From: Aquanectria penicillioides
Lineage: Eukaryota; Ascomycota; Sordariomycetes; Hypocreales; Nectriaceae
NCBI GenBank assembly: GCA_003415625.1
Contig: PYIU01000004.1
Location: 248,001-312,000 of the forward strand
DNA length: 64,000 bases
Reading direction: 5' to 3'
The notes beneath the pieces are model-generated. The model saw only the letters and a list, made by a program, of their open reading frames with translations. It searched no databases and was not told the DNA's origin. Positions 1 through 8,867 of the stretch are shown here, one piece after another (positions within the stretch are counted from its first letter, which is position 1; each line of letters starts with the position of its first letter). Made by a program: the position numbers and the translations under genes.

Positions 1-229
1 CGTCGATATTGTTGCCTAGGACTTTAATAGGGTCGTTGTAGGTCTTTGCGAATGCCGCCCAGTCCTCCTTGCCGATATGCTGGATCATTTCTTCCAAGTT
101 GGCACTATAAATGTAGAGGGGGGCGCCTGTTCTGTTTCCAAGACGAGATTTCACAGCTCGGTTTATGATATTGTAGTAAAGAGCGGTGACGTCGGGCGTC
201 ATGCCACCGAGGAGAAGGACAGTTCTCAT
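1..229 (-). CDS. Asp/Glu racemase-like protein, N-terminal part only
   Basis: This is the first 76 codons of a gene that runs off the left edge of the window, read on the minus strand from an ATG at 229. The frame is open to the edge. The protein begins MRTVLLLGGMTPDVTALYYN and continues with a basic helix and a QHIGKEDWAAF segment. This fits the aspartate/glutamate/hydantoin racemase fold, whose members start with a beta strand, a LLGGM(S/T) loop, and T-A-x-Y-Y in the first helix. These are cofactor-independent enzymes using two cysteines; the first (around residue 80-90 in the family) lies beyond the edge, so activity cannot be judged. No signal peptide is visible, which suggests a cytosolic protein. 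The promoter side is short because a transposon begins about 170 bp upstream of the start codon. Confidence 0.75.
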   Translation of the reverse strand, partial: MRTVLLLGGMTPDVTALYYNIINRAVKSRLGNRTGAPLYIYSANLEEMIQHIGKEDWAAFAKTYNDPIKVLGNNID

Positions 230-402
230 GATAGTGACGTAGGTTGGCTGAAGCAGCCTTGAGTTGTCTGAATCTGCCTTGGTGGCCTTGAACGAGTTGC
301 AGAATGACTAAAGGGGTCGGTTGGTGACAGAGGATGTCGAGAAAAGGTGTGGCCTCACTAGAACCGTATTATCGAAAGTAAATGACATCAGCAGCGCACT
401 GA

Positions 403-443
403 TACGGTCGCACATTAGCTAATGTTTGCACGAGTGCAAAATC
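403..443 (+). repeat. Left terminal inverted repeat
   Basis: 41 bp, identical to the reverse complement of 1413-1453. It is preceded by cactga, the proposed target duplication. Confidence 0.85.
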
Positions 444-1412
444 CCCACTTACTAAATGGCACACATACTACAATATATATAGCTCACATTATACAGGTTA
501 GCTGGTCTTCGCTTTACTAAAATATTATATGCATATTTGCATACAATATCTTTAGCTACTAACCTAAAATACTATAAGAAGGTGCTAGCTATTATCTTAG
601 ATTAGCTAAAACTATTGAGTTGGGGTCTAGGGTAATGTGGATCAATCTGTCATCAGGTTGGTCAGGAAGATAAAAGGGACCTTAGAGATATAGGAAATGA
701 ATAGGCAGTTTTCTCTAACCAATTTTTATTTTTGAAATTCTGAATTCCTTGCATTTGGACTCTATTGAAGTCCCGGTGCAGCCCCTCATAACATTACTTT
801 ATTTATAACTTTCTGCCCTATTTTCTTTCTTTCTTTTCTTTAAGGGACACTCTAAAGCATTCGATTAGATGCTTTAACACTCTTCCAAGTTATTCGCAGC
901 TGCTTAAGAAGGCTATTCGGTCTTCAACCGAACCTACTTACCCTATACCCTTTTGGGTGGGGTATGTGTTTTGGCCAGTGTCCCTATCCACTAACATACT
1001 ATTAACTAATGCCTCTATATATAACTACTTAATTAAGGCTTTTTAGGCTATTGCTTATATATAAGAAAAAAGCATTAAGATAAGGAAATAGTTATATATA
1101 CCTTAATTAATAACAATAAGGTTATTTTAGGTTCCTTCTTTATTTAGCTTAATTAGCTTCTCTTTAGTCCCTAATCCCTTAAGGAGTTTAATTAATTGGG
1201 CTTAAGATCTTAAGCTATTGCCCTAACTTTTGCCGCTAAAGCCGCCCCTATATACACTACCTATAGTCAAGTCCCTATTGTTGCATTAAGCAGCGCAATC
1301 CGGCTGCTTATAATTGCTGCAGTAGCTATTAAAATGGCCTAAAAGGCAAATGCAGTAAGGGAAGGGACTTGCGTACGCATCCCTATCTAGAATCATCTTG
1401 TTTTGATAAGAT

Positions 1413-1453
1413 GATTTTGCACTCGTGCAAACATTAGCTAATGTGCGACCGTA
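1413..1453 (-). repeat. Right terminal inverted repeat
   Basis: 41 bp, identical to the reverse complement of 403-443. It is followed by cactga, the second copy of the proposed target duplication. Confidence 0.85.
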
Positions 1454-1804
1454 CACTGATCATGGGGAGGGCGTAAAGTGGGGTATGATCTTATGCGAAG
1501 CCTAGTATCTCACGCATTTCAAATCCTATCGTTCTATTTCATGTCTCATTATACAATCTAGATTTGATTATTGTGAATTAGGAATACGAGAATATCCTTC
1601 ATATATGCTTGCGATGCACCATGTCACTCTTCGCTCAGTTGCTTCAGACATGTTGTTCAGCATGGGGATTCCTCTTCAAATTATCATCATTCTGACATTA
1701 CACTTGAAGGAAGTCATTTTTTTGTCTTTTCTTACTTTCTCTCTCATCCCTCTTAGTTCAAATTCCATTCATTCCTAAGTGACCGCTTCGATCTGGATCG
1801 AAAC
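1454..1804. other. Intergenic: 3' flank of reductase gene
   Basis: About 350 bp between the transposon and the end of the reductase gene. It contains AT-rich and pyrimidine-rich sequence. I see no gene or RNA in it. Confidence 0.6.
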
Positions 1805-2709
1805 TCAAGACTGCTGTGAAGATTTTGGGCTCTCAAGCAGAATTTTTTCACCAAGCTTTATAATCTCGTCATTTACCAATGTGTCCTTCTCGCCTCCCCA
1901 AAGAGCCAGATTGATCAATGTTGTGGCGACTTCCTTGACACCGATGAATGGAACGCTAGCCAAGCTACAAATTACGGTTTGCATGGCCCTAGCGAATATA
2001 TTTAGACCATCCGGAGGGTTCATCAAACCGGGCTTGATCACGTATCCTTCCATGCGGCCCTGCGATTCTTTGGCATAGCTGAGGACTTTGGATTCGACTT
2101 CTCCCTGTGCATGTTGCGTCAATTTCAGCCCGGCTGCGAAATGCCAAATACAGGAACAAACTTAAACATACTCTCATTACGGCATAGTCCCCTAGCCAGT
2201 ACGGCTTTTTAGTAGGATCCCGTTCTGCATTCGCTCCGCTGGTGTAAATAAACCGAAATGGTGAAGTCGTTTTGCCTGAAAGCTGCGGTATTGTTTCCAG
2301 TCCCGTTACCGTGTAATCCAGACAAACCTTGCGCACTTCATCCCAAGGTTTCGCTTTGGATCTTGTTGGCGTTATCGCGATGAGCCTTCATGATGAGCGA
2401 CAGCGTTATTAGTTCCTGTGCTTCGCACGAGATAATCCGGCGCTTCTTCGGGGGTAGAAGGATGTTTTCTTACCAAATTACACAATCCGCGCCTCTCAGT
2501 TCTGCTTTCACATCATCCGAGTAATTACTGAAGTCGCTACAGACCACAGATTTGAACTTGTTGATGTCGGCATCGGGTGCAACGTTATCGGGGACAGAAG
2601 TGTTGCGACGTGCGAGGGCCACGAGTGATGTAATTGCCTTGACGGACAAAGCTTGTCGAATGACTTCAGTGGCCACAAAGCCAGTCGCACCAGCAACGAT
2701 CACCTTCAT
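1805..2709 (-). CDS. NAD(P)-binding Rossmann-fold reductase (atypical SDR, HTATIP2-like)
   Basis: Three exons on the minus strand, 2709-2474, 2385-2172 and 2104-1805, give 249 aa. The introns are 88 bp (GTAAGA, branch ACTAATAAC) and 67 bp (GTATGT..ACAG). The protein opens MKVIVAGATGFVATEVIRQA, the GxxGxxx dinucleotide-binding loop after a first beta strand. A later segment reads FIYTSGANAER, which is where short-chain reductase relatives keep their strand-5 serine. Next comes YWLGDYAVMRGEVESKVLSY, where tyrosine and a K seven to ten residues further on replace the usual YxxxK spacing. Length and order match the short, atypical-SDR 'NAD-dependent epimerase/dehydratase' proteins common in fungi, of which human HTATIP2 is the best known relative. 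The substrate cannot be told from sequence. The second acceptor was chosen because the nearer AG would leave a 38-bp intron. Confidence 0.8.
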
Positions 2710-3772
2710 ATTGATTTAGGTAGAGAAATAGAGAATCCAAGAGTCACCGAGCGCGAAAGCGGTGTATTCAAAGCTAGCTGGCGTGTGGGAATCACTACAA
2801 TCTAGTCACGGCAAGTCATTTATTGAGAATAACCCGGCCATGGTGGGAGATGAGGTGTCACTTGGTATTTATCAGAATATGTCGAGCGGGGCTCTCGGTG
2901 CCCTTGTCAGCAGCTGTCAAATAGGATTCCAGCCCACACCGTCTTTGTGGGTGAATGGGGCTTAGACGTCTGACAGTGCCATGAACGGGCGTCTTGATAC
3001 CTGTAGCCGAGCTTACTATGTATTGATTGCGATCCTTCAGAAATTGACCAGAGCGCAATCTCAATTCCTCCGAATCCCGGATATATGGACCCTCGGTGTG
3101 GGGTAGGTTGGCTGATGGTCCCCTCGTAGCCAAGCTGCCTTTTTGTCTCATGTGTGCTCCTATGCAATATATCAGTTTATCTCCAACACCTAAAATACTC
3201 TTGATTTCGTGAAATTTGGGGATGAGAAATGAAAACAAGAGGGCTACATGCAGCAGGGTGTCGAATGTGACGTGCGTGCTTTCTTCATAGATGGAGATGT
3301 TCATTTTCAATACACGCATACTTGCCCCTTAATTATTGGTTGAAAAGTAAACTATATCAACCACAGAAGAAGCGACCAACGCCTTGGCAGGACCAACATT
3401 CGATATGGTGGTTGGGATTTATTTGTAGGTTAGGAAGTTCTCCGTACAGTTTGCACATCTAGGCACTATTCAGTCACTTGTCTGAAAGCTACCTCTGGAA
3501 GAACAACAGGGTGTTTGGATACAAAGCGGGTGATACTTACACCCTTTTGCCCCGCTTTGCGCTTGTCAATAAATGTCCTCCCCATCTATCTTTCAGAATG
3601 AAACCCAGTGAAAAGTATCCAACAAGTTCTATCGGTGACAATTGCGATGACTTTCAACATTTCCCATTCTCTGCCCGGTATGATGCATAAATGTAAAAAA
3701 AAAAAACCTAATAAATCATACTCGACGTTCCCCATGACTGTCATACATATTCTTCAGTGTATCAGAGAGGTT
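2710..3772. other. Intergenic, one unsupported ORF
   Basis: About 1.06 kb. A 153-codon minus-strand frame at 2858-3319 is open but shows no recognisable motif, low-complexity-free core or splice context, so I do not call it a gene. A run of ten A residues lies near 3699. Confidence 0.5.
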
Positions 3773-4657
3773 TCAGGAACCCAGGGACGGATTACCCCCA
3801 ACCCACCATTGCCTTGGAAACTCCATCCCCCACTTCCTCATTGTGCGGCTCAACTCTTTTTCAGTTCCAGGAATGACATTAATAAAAATTCTGCCATGAT
3901 GACCCTGACTCATGCATGGCTCAGAGTGAATGGCCCCCGACTCTCTCCCAACCCGAAACAGGACGCATTCTCCAGGCATCGCCACCTCGCTGCCGAATTG
4001 GGCCAAATTATCATCGAGCTCTTGCCGTACACTGTCGGCGGCAGAAGCACATCCGACGCATCGGATAGAGAGACAAGTATGGTCAGTACTCGCAGCATTT
4101 CGTGCGGCTTGTTGCTTCTCTCGGGCAGAAGATTGGTGCTGGAGTGGTATGAACAGAGTTGACGGGCCGAGAAGCGACGTGCAGATTTTCCAATTCGTCC
4201 CAGAGCCGTAGCTAGATTGTCTTTTTTGTCCGAGATTTGATGTGAGTCCTATTCGAGTACCAGGGAGGTTTCCGTCGCTGAGATCGGCGAAGAACAACTC
4301 ATCGGTGTGCCACCTTGTTCGGTCAAACTCGTGAGTCGGGGTTGTGGCACGAATAGTAAGAAAATAGTGTTGCAGTCCGCTGCCCAAGAGAAATGCATTA
4401 ATGTACTCAAGAAAAGGGATCAAACTCTGGAGAACGGGTCCCGTGAATGTCTTTGCAGCGAATTCATAGAAATTGGCTGGGAGAGATGAATCTGGATGGG
4501 ACGTTGAGGCGGGGAGAAGTGGGCCACAATAGCTCCAGTACGCGTCGCGATTGACGGTGATTTGGGTTTGGTCATTGAGCTGTTCCGCAGGGTTATACTT
4601 GAGGAATTCGAATTCCCTGCTCAAGTCTTGGGCACGATTTAGGGTCAAAGTTGCCAT
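3773..4657 (-). CDS. Uncharacterised protein with HxD..H signature, possible non-haem Fe/2OG-type fold
   Basis: This is a single-exon frame. It is open from 4729, but I choose the ATG at 4657, giving 294 aa, because the preceding 24 residues are basic and patternless while MATLTLNRAQDLSREFEFLK looks like a natural start. The middle holds RWHTDELFF, an H-x-D motif after a beta-rich stretch. It is followed by NWKICTSLLGPSTLFIP, and near the end by AIHSEPCMSQGHHGRIFINV, which supplies a distal histidine and an arginine about eight residues on. H-x-D..H..R is the iron and 2-oxoglutarate binding pattern of double-stranded beta-helix dioxygenases and also resembles DUF1826 proteins. I recognise the layout but not a named family, and the oxygenase role is inference. 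Neighbours give no clue. Confidence 0.6.
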   Translation of the reverse strand: MATLTLNRAQDLSREFEFLKYNPAEQLNDQTQITVNRDAYWSYCGPLLPASTSHPDSSLPANFYEFAAKTFTGPVLQSLIPFLEYINAFLLGSGLQHYFLTIRATTPTHEFDRTRWHTDELFFADLSDGNLPGTRIGLTSNLGQKRQSSYGSGTNWKICTSLLGPSTLFIPLQHQSSAREKQQAARNAASTDHTCLSIRCVGCASAADSVRQELDDNLAQFGSEVAMPGECVLFRVGRESGAIHSEPCMSQGHHGRIFINVIPGTEKELSRTMRKWGMEFPRQWWVGGNPSLGS

Positions 4658-6752
4658 GATTGCTTTTTGTTTGTGGTTGTCAGAGCGAAACGCATGAAGC
4701 ATGTGCGAACGATGAAGTGGCGCCACCACAACAGAGCTCAGAAGCGCGTGTTGCGAATCTTGTTAAGGTTGGTTCCGCAATTTCAGCAAGATGCAGATTA
4801 GCTTACCGAAATTTGCCGAGACTCGTTCTCATTGGCGTTGTGACCATATCGCCCAATCACACCAAGTGATCCTTCCAAGGACACCCTACAGGGTGGTATT
4901 TTGGCTTGTCGCGTCCAACATGCGCCCCTGAACGGTGAGATAATAAGAGCACTTTAGATCGAAACCCGATTTTAATTCTCATTGAAAAATACCTCCATTT
5001 GTGACTACTCTATACGGATGGAGACGAGTGCGCTTGACATGCTATGGCAAAACTGCTTCTGGAACCTGGATTTGTTATCCGTAATGTTAGAACTTAGCGC
5101 AGGGCTAATGAAGAGAAATACTCATTCATTGCTGCCACATGGCGAGATTTTTCATCAAGCAGGTTTAGGTGATGAAAATGGGGCTAATTTATATTTCCGT
5201 CATGTCTTGTTCATTTTGGACTCGAATAAGGCAATTGGCCAAATTTGACGATCTCCAAAAGCTCCGATAACGAATCATGATCAGCCTAAAAATATTCATG
5301 TTACCGGGGCGACTGGGATACAAATAGGTATGCTGGATGCAATGCGCCTTATGTTTTCAATGCGGATTTCTCTCTGGATTTCTCGTTTCCCCATTCTAGA
5401 TTTCGGAAGAAATGATGGACGGTCGCGGCCTTTTGTTGATTTGAAAGACATCAGACTTACGCGCGACATCACTAAGCTCATGTTATGCCGTTCCGCGTGT
5501 ATCTACAGCAATGGCACTGATGTTGGAGAATGAAATGACATCGAGACAAATATCAGAGTTTTCCATACGCTCAACCTCGGTTGAAAGCGCTACTTTGGCG
5601 ACAGCATCCCCGGTGTATCCAGTCGGCGGCTCGACAATTCCAGCAATTCTCACAGTGGAAACCTAGTCTTTAAAGAAGAACAAAACCACCTCACTGATTC
5701 GGATGTGCCTGGCTAACTCGTGAGTGACCGCCTTTCAACGTAAAATCAAGCATCTCTCATGGTTGATGCTGGCCATTTTCTGCTTTCGCTCCACCCTGCG
5801 AATGCGAACGCGGTGGCTTTATATTCAATTTGATTGTCTCAGCGCCGACTTTCTGTCGGCAATCCCAACTAGACGCTGTGGAAAAATCGATTGCGGAGAA
5901 ACCTAAGCCGGAACTGGCTAAGCACATCGTTCGGCTGCTGCTCAGGGTGCGACGAGTCCGACGAGTCCGACGAGTCAGTTGACTGGGGTGTTTGGAATCA
6001 AACGTCCAATTTGGGCCAAATGTGTGTGCTAATAAGCGAAGCCCATGTTGAGTGAAAGCCGATGTTGCGTGTCGCGCGCAGTGACAATGAGCGGGCGTTG
6101 TAACGTATGGATCCATCCTTGCCTTCGTGAGGAATCAATTCCACGGATTGGTCAATGATTCCAAATGATGATGCCATATCCGTATTTGCTTTGTGAATCA
6201 GACCTCTGGTAACCACCTGCAGACATGACATTCGTGCACCTGTCAGTTGGTCCCAGTACCGTGGTTGACGTGGCCTGTCATTTCAATTCCGGTGTCGCAT
6301 CGGGTTTACTGCTAGATCAGGCTCCAACGGTTGATTTATTGATAAACTTTTTTTTCTTTAATTCTTGATTTGAATCATTGCTTTCTCTATACAGTCCACC
6401 GTTCGGTCCCCTCAAAACGAGACACTTTTAAGCGCTGGCGACGGAAGAGTGAAAAACAAAGGTCGCACGCTTGACGCTAATTTTCTTCCACTGGCAATGA
6501 CGTTCACCCATGACTAAGCAAAAACTCGGCAGGTTGATCGCGACTTGTCCGCTTCAGCAGCCATGAGGGGTATGAATACTCCAAATCTGTTTCAAAAAGA
6601 CCGCAACTACTCCCCTGCGATCATCCCCTAATGGACGTCAAGCCGATAAATCAGCCCACCATTTCTAACTCTCCTCTTCCCCGGACTGTCACACCCCCCC
6701 GGTCCCCAAGCGACGTTCAGCTATCGATATACCACAGCGTGTCGCTAACTGC
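4658..6752. other. Intergenic with a possible decayed minus-strand coding fragment
   Basis: About 2.1 kb without an intact gene. On the minus strand a frame from 5662 to the stop at 5483 reads like real protein (for example VRIAGIVEPPTGYTGDAVAK), directly preceded by an in-frame TAG that could equally be an intron acceptor. A second minus-strand piece at 6177-5998 begins MASSFGIIDQSVELIPHEGK. The two may be exons or remnants of one gene that I do not recognise. A 9-bp unit, gacgagtcc, is repeated three times at about 5952-5977. The last 500 bp before 6753 are presumably promoter. Confidence 0.4.
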
Positions 6753-8095
6753 ATGAGCAAGTGTTTCAGAACTGGGGTGCCACCACAAATGGTAACATCA
6801 CTTCAACATCATCCTTTATTTCTTTCGAACGTCCCCTTATGTGTTTCCTCTAGTTATCCGATGTGCCTGATGTCGCCGGAAACACGGGCGGGCTCTCCCA
6901 GCCCAAAGAACCAAGGGTACCTGCTATTTCTCTAGACCTGAAAATAGAAAGCCCTCCTGTCATATTTCATGGGACTCCAGGAGATAGTACTGGAGCTCTA
7001 GTAGCAGGACAACTTCTTGTCGATATACGCGGTGACGATATTCAGATCGGCACTTTCTCAGCCGCTCTCCGGCTTCATGTTCATCAGGAGCAACCATTCA
7101 AGAGGAGCTGCCAGAGCTGCGAAACCCAAAGCACAGAGATACAGAATTGGAACTTTCTCGGAAGTTCAAGCCTACTGCGACGTGGAAGACACTCTATCCC
7201 CTTCTCTGTCCTGCTAGCTGGCCATTTGCCCGCCTGTATCAATACTCCTCTGGTCTCTATCAGTTATCAGTTGGAGGCAAACATCTCCTTTTGCCGAGGC
7301 TTTGGAGCAGAAAATGATTGCTGGCATGATATCCGCACTGAGAGATATTTGCCTGTACGGCGCTCCATCCTACGGTCAGGCAGGCTTCACAAATCTGTCC
7401 ATCACTTTTCGCAACCCAACTTCAAGATTGAAAGCCGACTACATAAAAGTATTCAACCCACGAGTTCCAACCGAGTCTTCCTAAAAATAGAAAGCCCAAT
7501 CATTCAGGAAAACACGACGAAGTCGATCAAATTTTGGCGAGTTCAGAAGTTAATTTGGACGCTTGAAGAGACTATAACCTCACTAGCCCCGGCATGTGAC
7601 CATCATAGCAAAGGTTTAGGAGCAAGACCTGAGGGCAAACATGTTAGAAGGAATCATGTTCGCTGCCTGGGCAAGAACGAGCTGTGTGATGGATGGGAAC
7701 CGATTCTTACAGACAAAAATTTGACCAAGACCGAGATAGACTTTTCTTACTCAGTTTTTCGGCGTGGGTCTCACACCAATGTTTCATCATACTCATACGA
7801 TATAAAGACAGGAGGAATCGAGGTGACCCATCAACTGGTTGTTAAACTAGTTGTAGTGCAGGGAATGGCACCGCAAGGAAAGCCCAAAGCTGCATTATGG
7901 AACAACATTGGGAACACAATCAGCATGAAATCCACTATTGGGATAACGGACCTTGCTGAGACGACAGTGAGCTGGGACACTGAGTGCCCGCCACAGTATG
8001 ATAATAATCTTCACAAACCCCCGGCATACACAACAGATGGTGGTAATATCACAGGCGAAATTGGAGAACAGGCGAACAACAGGGTAGCGATGTAA
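6753..8095 (+). CDS. Ldb19/Art1-type arrestin-related trafficking adaptor, short form
   Basis: Exon 1 (6753-6791) is tentative; exon 2 (6854-8095) is solid, with a 62-bp intron between them ending CCTCTAG. Together they give about 426 aa. The arrestin N domain begins near SLDLKIESPPVIFHGTPGDS, with a later CxxC pair (SCQSCETQSTEIQNWNFL) and the RRGRHSIPF strand. The C domain holds KLIWTLEETI and GIEVTHQLVVKLVVVQ. This is the Ldb19 arrangement known from yeast Art1 and Aspergillus homologues. These proteins sit at the plasma membrane or Golgi and recruit the Rsp5/HulA ubiquitin ligase to transporters. Two PPxY ligase-binding motifs, PPQY and PPAY, lie close together just before the end. Family members are usually 600 aa or more; here the disordered tail after the PPxY pair is almost absent. 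The 5' end is the least certain part, as the intron lacks a clear branch site. Confidence 0.8.
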
Positions 8096-8867
8096 CATGC
8101 TTTTTTTTTTTTTAAGATGGCATGATGTTGGTGGGCTATACTAGCCGTGGTCTGCTAGGAATGTCATAAAGGGGTAACGGTTCAGGACAGAAGTTGTATT
8201 AGAAGATGGGTTACGATAGATGAGACACGATTAGTTGCTAATCGTGTAGATTAGGAATGAGATATGACGGCCTACGCTGTTGAACAAGCTCACATCCCCG
8301 CTGCCTACTTTCTTACCTCGTTCGAATATGAAACGCAGAACCCGAAGATTGAGAGGGTGAGTGATTTGTTATGCCTGCAAAAAGGGGAAGTCTCTTCTCT
8401 TCCCCTACCATGACAACTTTGCGATAAGCTGACATATGTTCAGGCCGTGAAGTTGGTCGGATTATGGATTGCTACGAGATTGCGTCATCTCGAGTTGCGT
8501 CATTCTTAATAGGTATTTGCGGAAGTGGACACACCTCAAGCTGACATGCGCTAATGCAGCTACAACAGTGGTTTTTTTTTGTCGTTCTGTGCACTTGTAA
8601 CAACCGGGATCCCGAGGGCTGAAATTCAGCCCCTCAGCCTGACTTATTGACGTGGCGTGCGCGCTCCCGGCACAAGGCTGAGAAATAAACAAATGCATTC
8701 TTCGCAACACCTCTCACCGTTTTCAACAGAGGGAGAGCTGTTTGACGCCAGACTTGGTCCTCGGCATTCCCGATACGCAACCGTCTGTCGTCCGCCGTCT
8801 GCAGCTCACACTCTCCTGCCGATCGCCCTATCGTCACTGCCGGCGCCGACGCCGAGAAACCCGCACC
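8096..8867. other. Intergenic: arrestin 3' flank and kinase promoter
   Basis: A run of about 13 T residues follows the arrestin stop at 8102. The 200 bp before 8868 are CG-rich and contain overlapping open frames on both strands that I treat as shadows. The start codon sits in CACCATGG. Confidence 0.6.

Larger units (their letters stand above)
403..1453. mobile_element. Non-autonomous DNA transposon with 41-bp terminal inverted repeats
   Basis: The two ends (403-443 and 1413-1453) are perfect 41-bp inverted copies, each starting tacggtcgcacattagctaa when read inward. Both ends are flanked by the direct repeat cactga (397-402 and 1454-1459), which I read as a 6-bp target-site duplication. The 1,051-bp interior is AT-rich, full of TTAATTAA, CTATATAT and TTAG strings, and holds no ORF of useful length, so it cannot encode a transposase. 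Inside it there is a second inverted pair (agggacac near 843 against gtgtccct near 977) and a small hairpin around aaagcattcgattagatgcttt. The identical ends suggest a fairly recent insertion or recent mobilisation by a transposase elsewhere. I cannot place it in a superfamily: hAT and Mutator usually duplicate 8-10 bp. Confidence 0.8.

Noticed and set aside
2858..3319. 153-codon minus-strand open frame
   Set aside because: No motif, no plausible splice partners and awkward composition; probably a chance frame between two genes.
5952..5977. Three tandem copies of gacgagtcc
   Set aside because: Too short and too few copies to be read as a CRISPR or functional repeat; simple slippage is enough.
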